A stretch of 53,872 bases of DNA from DASWTL01 sp966250385 (lineage in GTDB: Bacteria > Bacteroidota > Bacteroidia > Sphingobacteriales > Sphingobacteriaceae): NCBI GenBank assembly GCA_966250385.1, contig CBINHC010000017.1, forward strand, positions 1-53,872, in the 5' to 3' direction. The position numbers and the translations under genes are program-made. Below the pieces are notes generated by a model, which made no database searches, was not told where the DNA came from, and saw only the letters and a list, made by a program, of their open reading frames with translations. This document shows positions 48,585-53,872 of the stretch, piece by piece. Within the stretch, counting starts at the first letter, position 1. The number at the start of each line of letters is the position of its first letter.

Positions 48585-50626
48585 TGTGTATGAAACGATT
48601 TTTAACTGGCCTACTTTGGTGTGCTGTTGCCGTTGGTGGCTTAATTTTTCAAGCTGATGCAAGTTCTTTGCCTTCCGGTGCTCATGTATCCCGGAAGCCA
48701 ATGTTCACCTCGCAAGACTCGCTTATAACCATTTGTCAGGGCGATACGGCTTTGTTGACCGCTTCAATGGGTGATTTTTTCACCTGGAACAACGGCCAAA
48801 ACACGCAGTCCATTAAGGTAACCGAACCTGGAACATTCACCGTAATGGTATATAATGAAAATGGCTGCTTTAAAGAAAGTAGTTCAATAAACGTCGTCGT
48901 TAATCCAAGACCAAAAGCTACTATCAGTCAATCCGGTCCTACCACCCTTTGCCAGAATGAAAGCGTGGTCCTACGTGGCCCGGATGGAATGGCTGCCTAT
49001 AAATGGTCTAATGGTTTAGAGACGCAGGAAATAACCGTTACTACTCCAGGTAGATATGCCTTGACGGTTACTAATAGTTCCGGTTGTTCCGAACTTTCGG
49101 ACAGCGTAGAGGTTAAGGTTTATCCTAAACCGAAGGCTAAGATCGAAGTTTTTGGCGATACGGAGTTTTGCAAGGGTGGAAGCGTCTTGCTGAATGCCTC
49201 AGGCGGCGACTATTACGTGTGGTCCACGGGGGCCAAAAGCCCATCTATTACCGTTACGAAGCCAGGGAGCTATTCAGTTCAAGTGCTTAATGAACTTGGG
49301 TGCTATGAGTATTCTGAGGTTATCAGGGTGGTCGTTTATGAACCTACCCCGTTGCCATATATCCCGAATGAAAATATTTGCATCAACGGCGGCCTGCTCA
49401 CTTTGGATAAAGGAAAACCTGCCGGAGGTAAATACTCCGGTTTGGGTGTCTCAGGAAACGTCTTTAACCCTGTTACGGCAGATGTCGGAAGACATAAGAT
49501 AGAATACTCCTACACTAACGAGAACGGATGCGAGAGTAAAGCGTATTTCACAGTTGTTGTTACACCATTAACCAAGTTGGTTCCCGCGAAAGACACTGTA
49601 GTTTGCGACCTTTCAGCTTCCTTTTTTCTAACTCACCCTGGTATTCCCGATGGCGTTGTCTTCAGTGGCGTAGGAGTCGATGGGAACAAATTTTCGCCCA
49701 AAGAAGCGGGAGTTGGTAAGCATGAAATCCTATACACATACATCAATGAAAGCAGTTGCGTGACAACAGCGAATAGAATTATTACGGTTAACGCAACCCC
49801 CGACGCTCCGGTAGTCTCAGGCAATACAGAAGGTTGTAGACTGGACTTTATACGCCTCAGTGCAACGTCGGATATAGAAGGCAACACTCCCATTGTTTTT
49901 CAATGGTTCAAAAAGGGAGCTGTTCAGCCATTCTTTGTAGGTAAAGATCTAACGTATCAAATCACGGGTATTGAAAGAATCTATGTTTCTGCTAAGTCTA
50001 CCCTTCCGGGAAGTTGTGAAAGTTCCCTGACGGAAGTAAAGATCTCGGCGACAAATCCTGAAGGAGATTTTATAACAACTGCAAGGCTCCTTCCACAGGG
50101 CGGTTTTGTTAAGCTTACGCCGATCGTCGTAGGAGCAACTAATTACGAATGGGATTTCGGGGACGGTTTCACCTCAAAGGAAGAGGCTCCAACCCATTAT
50201 TATAATGGAGCAGGAACTTTCGCGGTGAAGCTAACCGCCATTTCCAAGGATGGCTGTGTTCTCGTAGTGCAGAAAGCTAATTATATCACCGTTTTTGAAG
50301 AACCAGTCGCCCATGCCCCGGCTGAACCGGAAACCGAGCCATCTATTGACCCTCATGGGATGAAGACGAATTTCATTTTCCCGAATCCGGTTTCTAACGG
50401 CCAGGCCACGCTACGGGTCTATAATAAGAGTGAATCTGAAACTACTACTACAGTCGAGATCTATACCATTAATGGCCAGTTGTTGAACCGAAAGACGTTC
50501 AAGGTTGGTCCCGGGTCTCAGGAAATCGCTCTTACTGATATGCATTTCCTAGCTGCAAATAGCTATTACTTATTTACTGTGAAAATCAATTCTGTGGTGA
50601 AATCATATAAAATGTTAGTGTTATGA
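48584..50626 (+). CDS. T9SS-sorted surface protein with Ig-like and PKD domains
   Basis: The 680-residue protein has a signal peptide, three or four Ig-like repeats like those of its neighbour (ICQGDTALLTA, LCQNESVVLRG, FCKGGSVLLNA), a middle region with two similar units (YSGLGVSGNVFNPVTADVGRHKIEYSYTNENGC and VFSGVGVDGNKFSPKEAGVGKHEILYTYINESSC) and a PKD domain (YEWDFGDGFTSKEEAPTHYY). It ends with a type A T9SS sorting domain (NFIFPNPVSNGQATLRVYN, then YTINGQLLNRKTF and the final SYKMLVL). It should be exported by the type IX system. It overlaps the giant gene by one base (ATG 48584; ATG 48590 is an alternative) and the lipoprotein gene by 4 bp. Confidence 0.9.
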   Translation: MCMKRFLTGLLWCAVAVGGLIFQADASSLPSGAHVSRKPMFTSQDSLITICQGDTALLTASMGDFFTWNNGQNTQSIKVTEPGTFTVMVYNENGCFKESSSINVVVNPRPKATISQSGPTTLCQNESVVLRGPDGMAAYKWSNGLETQEITVTTPGRYALTVTNSSGCSELSDSVEVKVYPKPKAKIEVFGDTEFCKGGSVLLNASGGDYYVWSTGAKSPSITVTKPGSYSVQVLNELGCYEYSEVIRVVVYEPTPLPYIPNENICINGGLLTLDKGKPAGGKYSGLGVSGNVFNPVTADVGRHKIEYSYTNENGCESKAYFTVVVTPLTKLVPAKDTVVCDLSASFFLTHPGIPDGVVFSGVGVDGNKFSPKEAGVGKHEILYTYINESSCVTTANRIITVNATPDAPVVSGNTEGCRLDFIRLSATSDIEGNTPIVFQWFKKGAVQPFFVGKDLTYQITGIERIYVSAKSTLPGSCESSLTEVKISATNPEGDFITTARLLPQGGFVKLTPIVVGATNYEWDFGDGFTSKEEAPTHYYNGAGTFAVKLTAISKDGCVLVVQKANYITVFEEPVAHAPAEPETEPSIDPHGMKTNFIFPNPVSNGQATLRVYNKSESETTTTVEIYTINGQLLNRKTFKVGPGSQEIALTDMHFLAANSYYLFTVKINSVVKSYKMLVL

Positions 50627-51312
50627 GATATCGTCATTGCTTTTTAATAGCGCTCTTGTTTCTCTTTTCCTGCTCTGATAGAATAGATGGATTGGAGACG
50701 CTGAACCATAAACCTGAAATATACTTGGTGAAAGACTCGCTTACTACTTCTTTAGTAGATAGCATCCGCCTGTTCCCGGGCGAACAAGTCGTATACAACT
50801 TTAAAGTCAAGGTTATCGATAAAGATGCCAATAACTGGAAAGTAAAATATGTGGTCGATGAAGGGGAGCTTTCGTTTTTATATCAGGGTATGCCTTTAGC
50901 ATACCCTTCCATCCGGGCAGATGTTCCAGAGGTGGAGTTATCGGCAGTACCGAGAAATTTGGGAATTAATGAGTTTCGAATAGTTGCTGAAGATCGTTTT
51001 AAGCAAACCTCAGAAGTTAAAGTCCGGCTCTTCTGCTTTAGTAACTTACTCCCCGTAGCCGAACTATCCGTTACGCCAATCGGCCCTTTTGAATATGAGT
51101 TCGACGCCTCTGCATCATATGACCTTGATCAGCGCTTCGGCGGCCGGGTAGAATCTTTCGAATTTACAGTTGCTGGTGTCCGCTTTAGATCGGCCCTGCC
51201 TCAGTTTCGACACGTCTTTTCTGCCCCAGGCACCTATGTTGTTAAGGTAGTAGCATTCGATAATAATGGGGCGGCATCTGCATCTAAAGAAATCCGTGTA
51301 TTGGTCTCTTAA
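50623..51312 (+). CDS. lipoprotein with PKD-like domain
   Basis: The 229-residue lipoprotein has a lipobox LFSC (Cys17) followed by D-rich spacer sequence. The C-terminal half is a PKD-like fold (VAELSVTPIGPFEYEFDASASYDLDQRFGGRVESFEF and FRHVFSAPGTYVVKVVAFDNNGAAS). The first half (FPGEQVVYNFKVKVIDKDANNWKVKYVVDEGELSF) is also beta-rich. It is probably a surface-anchored partner of the T9SS-exported proteins. It overlaps the preceding gene by 4 bp and lies 12 bp before porV. Confidence 0.8.
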   Translation: MRYRHCFLIALLFLFSCSDRIDGLETLNHKPEIYLVKDSLTTSLVDSIRLFPGEQVVYNFKVKVIDKDANNWKVKYVVDEGELSFLYQGMPLAYPSIRADVPEVELSAVPRNLGINEFRIVAEDRFKQTSEVKVRLFCFSNLLPVAELSVTPIGPFEYEFDASASYDLDQRFGGRVESFEFTVAGVRFRSALPQFRHVFSAPGTYVVKVVAFDNNGAASASKEIRVLVS

Positions 51313-51324
51313 ACTTTCTCTTTC

Positions 51325-52476
51325 ATGAATAAATTATTTATATTTCTCTTCTCTCTTTTGGCTGTTTCAGCCCAGTCAATCCGGTCCTCCGCGCAGGACT
51401 TTAACTATTCTGGACAGGCTCCCACAGTAGCCACTTTTTTAAAAATTGCCCCGGATATACGGGCGGCTGGGATGGGAAACCTTACAACTCTTCCCGCTCA
51501 CGATTCCAACTCGGCTTTTGGCAACCCCGCCAGAATAGCATTCGCTCAGGATTACGACTTAGGCGAAATTGCCGCTTCTTTTAATCCTGTTGCTCCGGGA
51601 ATAAGTAAGGACATTAAACTTATGTCATTGGCTGGATATGTGTCCCTCGATCAATATCAATACGCAGGTGTCACGTTTCAATATTTTTCTCTTGGAGACG
51701 TCTCTCTGACCGACCAACAGGGCAATGAAAGCAGCTTTGTAAGGCCGAATGAGTGGGCCTTAGGTGGGTTTTATAGTAAGCGCCTGTCTGACTTCTTCGC
51801 TTTAGGAGTCACAATAAAAGGTATCTATTCAAATATCACCGGAGGCGTCGCGGTTAACGGGGAAGAGACTCGTCCCGGATTTGCAATTGCTTCGGATATC
51901 GGCCTAAAGGCCGATATTCCAATGAATAACGATTTCTTGATCGTTGGATTGGCTTTTAATAACGTTGGAACTAAAATGAGCTACTCTTCATTCGGGAAAA
52001 AGTCTTTTCTACCAATGAGTATTAAGCTTGGAACTGGCTATAGGCACATGCTCGATGAAGAAAATTACATATTTGCAGGGTTGGAATTAGGTAAGGGGTT
52101 GGTTCCTTCTCTGCCAACATATGATGAATCCGGAAAGATCCTGAAGGGTGAAGATCCCGACAAAAGTGTCGTATCTTCACTTTTGAACTCTTTCCGTGAT
52201 AACCCTAATGGGTTGCAAGGGGAATTTAAGGAGGTTGGTTTCAATTTTGGGGTTGAGGCTGCTTTAATCAATTGCCTGATGCTTCGAGCGGGTTATCAAT
52301 ACGAGAATGAGACCTATGGGCGGCTATCACATTCGACAATAGGGATCGGGTATTTTAAAGATTTTGGTAATAAGCGGATAAGATTCGATACAGCTTTTCT
52401 TATGCCGAGCGGACAAAATCTCGCACTCCGAAATACATTTAAAATTGGAGCAGCAATATCTTTCCTCGATTTCTAA
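51325..52476 (+). CDS. porV: PorV (LptO)-like type IX secretion outer-membrane protein
   Basis: The 383-residue protein has a signal peptide (ending SSAQ) and the PorV/PorQ-type N-terminal motif FLKIAPDIRAAGMGNLTTLPAHDSNSAFGNPARIAF, followed by a FadL-like barrel ending in the strand FKIGAAISFLDF. PorV takes T9SS cargo from the SprA channel to the attachment complex. Here it is encoded on a plasmid in the same operon as T9SS cargo, so it may be a dedicated shuttle for it. No other T9SS core genes (SprA, PorK, L, M, N) are present, so the host must supply them. Confidence 0.88.
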   Translation: MNKLFIFLFSLLAVSAQSIRSSAQDFNYSGQAPTVATFLKIAPDIRAAGMGNLTTLPAHDSNSAFGNPARIAFAQDYDLGEIAASFNPVAPGISKDIKLMSLAGYVSLDQYQYAGVTFQYFSLGDVSLTDQQGNESSFVRPNEWALGGFYSKRLSDFFALGVTIKGIYSNITGGVAVNGEETRPGFAIASDIGLKADIPMNNDFLIVGLAFNNVGTKMSYSSFGKKSFLPMSIKLGTGYRHMLDEENYIFAGLELGKGLVPSLPTYDESGKILKGEDPDKSVVSSLLNSFRDNPNGLQGEFKEVGFNFGVEAALINCLMLRAGYQYENETYGRLSHSTIGIGYFKDFGNKRIRFDTAFLMPSGQNLALRNTFKIGAAISFLDF

Positions 52477-52661
52477 TGAACACTGGACGTAGAATAAAAC
52501 GTACACGGGAAAAACTGGCTTTGACTCAGGAAGACGTCTGTAAGAAGTTGAACATTTCACAACCAAGTCTTTCTTATATTGAGCGACGGAACGATAACAG
52601 TTTTATTAGGTATCTGAAGTTTTTAAGAACCAAGGAAGTCGATTTAAATGAGCTGTTTTAA
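52476..52661 (+). CDS. small XRE-family DNA-binding protein
   Basis: The 61-residue protein is a single helix-turn-helix of the XRE/Cro type: RRIKRTREKLALTQEDVCKKLNISQPSLSYIERRNDN, with no ligand domain. It overlaps the porV stop by one base, so it is the last gene of the surface operon and may regulate it. A terminator follows and runs straight into repeat copy G-L. Confidence 0.8.
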   Translation: MNTGRRIKRTREKLALTQEDVCKKLNISQPSLSYIERRNDNSFIRYLKFLRTKEVDLNELF

Positions 52662-52668
52662 TGCATTT

Positions 52669-52693
52669 AGGGCCTTTAAGAGGGCCCTTTTTT
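52669..52693 (+). terminator. rho-independent terminator abutting repeat copy G-L
   Basis: AGGGCC (52669-52674) pairs with GGCCCT (52683-52688), followed by TTTTT. The T tract ends at the first base of GTAGAC (52694), so terminator and repeat form a continuous unit. Confidence 0.8.
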
Positions 52694-53295
52694 GTAGACA
52701 AATATTTCTGTTACCTGGTGCAGATCCGCGCCGGCCCCGAGTTTCAGGATTTTAATTGGTCTACAATTTCGGGCTCCGGAGGATCCAAAATGCTTCTCCA
52801 GGGCTCTCTTTTTGTAGATGATGTTTTCTAGGGGGAACGGAACTTTCTCTTTCTTCGGTTCCTTTGTGTCCCGCTATCCGTTTTAGTCCTCATTGCATTC
52901 CGGGCTACCACTCCTATCGGGGTTAGGATCGGAAGTTCTTCTCTCTTCGGGAAATTTCTCTTTTTCTTGATACCCCCGCCATTTTTTGTTTAGCAAAGGT
53001 CCGTCGTATTCCCCACCAGTAAAGAGCTTTCGCGGCATAAACCCTCCGAGCCATCTTCTCACGGTCCATTTATTCCACGGTCTCTTGACAGCTTCGGTCT
53101 ACTTAGCGGATTGGTGGCTTAACAAAAGAATGGGGAGGTGAGCGCAATTATTAAGTCGCATAGTAGAAAGTAGACGATTTGAAAAGCTGGAGAGCGGAGA
53201 TCCGCGCCGCTCCGGAAAGCGCTGCCGTTTTTTTATCTACAGTTTCGCGACCGGCCAGCTCGATGATCACTTACCTGGTTAAAGATTTTGTAGAC
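52694..53295 (+). repeat. fused L+R composite: repeat copies G-L (52694-52819) and G-R (53170-53295)
   Basis: This 602-bp composite is nearly identical to 28479-29079 except over the first half of G-L. G-L has GTAGAC at 52694, GTCTAC at 52759 and GTAGAT at 52814; G-R has motifs at 53170, 53235 and 53290. All spacings are 65 and 55 bp. In G-L the middle motif is GTCTAC, a perfect complement of the first motif. It lies between the surface operon and the origin-spanning lipoprotein gene. Confidence 0.92.
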
Positions 53296-53312
53296 AAACA
53301 GTGAAATATTTT

Positions 53313-53358
53313 GTTTTATATATTTGTATAATTATATATTTATACATATATTTGTTGT
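53313..53358. promoter_or_regulatory. AT-rich palindromic array / lipoprotein promoter
   Basis: TATATATTTGTATAATTAT and TATATTTATACATATATTTG repeat the sequence before ardC (24757-24815) almost exactly. It lies about 49 bp before ATG 53407. Confidence 0.6.
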
Positions 53359-53406
53359 AACAAAAAGAAAAGAAAACGCAATTAATAACTATTAAAACTT
53401 AAAGCT

Positions 53407-53872
53407 ATGTTAAAATTTAAATCAGTTTCCGCATTACTTGTCGCTTCAGCCCTATTTACCTCTTGTCAGAAAGATGGTGCCTTAGATGCTATAGAAAATG
53501 CAGATCCTTATGAAAAGGCGCCCTATAAAGGAATCGAAGCAGAATTGAAGACCTTGGAGGGTAAAACCTTACAGTTATCCTCTGTCATTGCAACTCCTGC
53601 CATTGACTATAATAACGATGGCACCTTTGAAACGGAAATCTTTCCTCTAATGTCCGATTGTTTGAAAGATAACACGATGTTATTACAAAGTGGACTGAAG
53701 CCTAAATGGGACTATGGTACGGTGCGCGGGTGTAGCAGCTATACAGGCGAAGAAGATTTATCTATCACGTTCGGCGGTAGTTTAACTGATCCTGCAACCT
53801 TCAGAATTCAAGGCGAAGAGGGCTTTAAACCTACTGAGTACAGTGCTTACACTGCTGTTAAAATTGATGAAG
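53407..53872 (+). CDS. lipoprotein, 5' part (continues at 56-132 across the circle join)
   Basis: The gene starts MLKFKSVSALLVASALFTSC, a lipoprotein signal with lipobox FTSC (Cys20), and continues with DPYEKAPYKGIEAELKTLEGKTLQL and the segment DYNNDGTFETE. From 53599 on it is identical to its paralogue at 42741-43014. The frame stays open to the end of the window and continues in phase at position 56 to the stop at 130-132, giving 180 residues. The mature protein is acidic and beta-rich. The family is not recognised. Repeat composite G and an AT-rich array form its upstream region. Confidence 0.85.
   Translation, partial: MLKFKSVSALLVASALFTSCQKDGALDAIENADPYEKAPYKGIEAELKTLEGKTLQLSSVIATPAIDYNNDGTFETEIFPLMSDCLKDNTMLLQSGLKPKWDYGTVRGCSSYTGEEDLSITFGGSLTDPATFRIQGEEGFKPTEYSAYTAVKIDE

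Noticed and set aside
1..53872. tRNA, rRNA or tmRNA genes
   Set aside because: I found no cloverleaf or rRNA-like sequence on reading through; none would be expected on this kind of plasmid.

Overview
The window is best read as one complete circular conjugative plasmid of about 53,817 bp from a member of the Bacteroidota, probably a T9SS-bearing lineage such as Sphingobacteriia or Cytophagia rather than Bacteroides. The last 55 bases repeat the first 55, and joining the ends restores an intact 180-codon lipoprotein gene (53407 to 53872, then 56 to 132). The host assignment rests on a Bacteroidetes-type tra set (TraE, F, G, J, K, M, N, O), a BfmA/BtgA-like mobilisation protein, a DUF5712 relaxase, DUF1573 and DUF6876 proteins, PorV and a type IX secretion sorting domain, and promoter-like TATATTTG boxes that fit the Bacteroidetes TAnnTTTG consensus.

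Layout. (1) 1-3.2 kb: the lipoprotein end, small unknown genes, a DUF6876 gene overlapping an ECF-type sigma factor, and a DUF1573 protein. (2) 3.5-7.0 kb: small secreted proteins, a zincin-like lipoprotein and a TonB-C-like secreted protein. (3) about 7.24-18.13 kb: a Tn552/Tn5053-like transposon with a DDE transposase, an AAA+ ATPase, a serine-recombinase-like protein that has lost its catalytic serine, an intact resolvase, an arsenic operon (ArsR, DUF6428, ArsN-like GNAT, Acr3, two metallophosphoesterases), a Crp regulator and a mercury-type locus (ArsR, MerTP, GDCCVxC protein, no MerA). (4) 18.2-23.4 kb: a plasmid resolvase with the transposon inserted just upstream, then a defence/stability island (Abi_C protein, TIGR02391 protein, HicAB and unknowns). 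(5) 23.4-24.7 kb: a RadC-type JAB gene between two repeat blocks. (6) 24.8-28.1 kb: ArdC antirestriction, initiator Rep, and a clear iteron origin. (7) 29.2-31.3 kb: SSB, a double RHH protein, ParA and a likely oriT region. (8) 31.4-42.1 kb: mobilisation genes, coupling protein and T4SS operon. (9) 42.5-52.7 kb: a lipoprotein, then a five-gene surface operon made of a giant Ig-like repeat protein, a T9SS-sorted PKD protein, a lipoprotein, PorV and a small XRE regulator.

The most unusual feature is a family of 126-bp direct repeats with three motifs, GTAGAC, ATCTAC and GTAGAT, at exactly 65 and 55 bp spacing. There are nine copies with this exact geometry plus one degenerate copy, all in the same orientation and all at borders between functional modules. 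Several abut the last stop codon or terminator of one operon and are followed by an AT-rich palindromic array that appears to be the promoter/operator of the next operon. Larger flanking blocks (L of about 255 bp, R of 320 bp) occur either fused (two nearly identical copies of about 600 bp) or separated by the radC gene, which resembles an empty versus filled cassette site. Whether these are recombination sites, operon insulators or RNA switches cannot be settled from this sequence alone.

The backbone seems to share a regulatory language: TATA-W-T-TATA arrays lie before almost every backbone operon but are absent from the 20-kb accessory region. The ParA-linked double RHH protein is the natural candidate to bind them. 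The surface operon next to the tra genes encodes both T9SS cargo and a PorV shuttle, so it may be a plasmid-borne adhesin system that helps mating or host colonisation.
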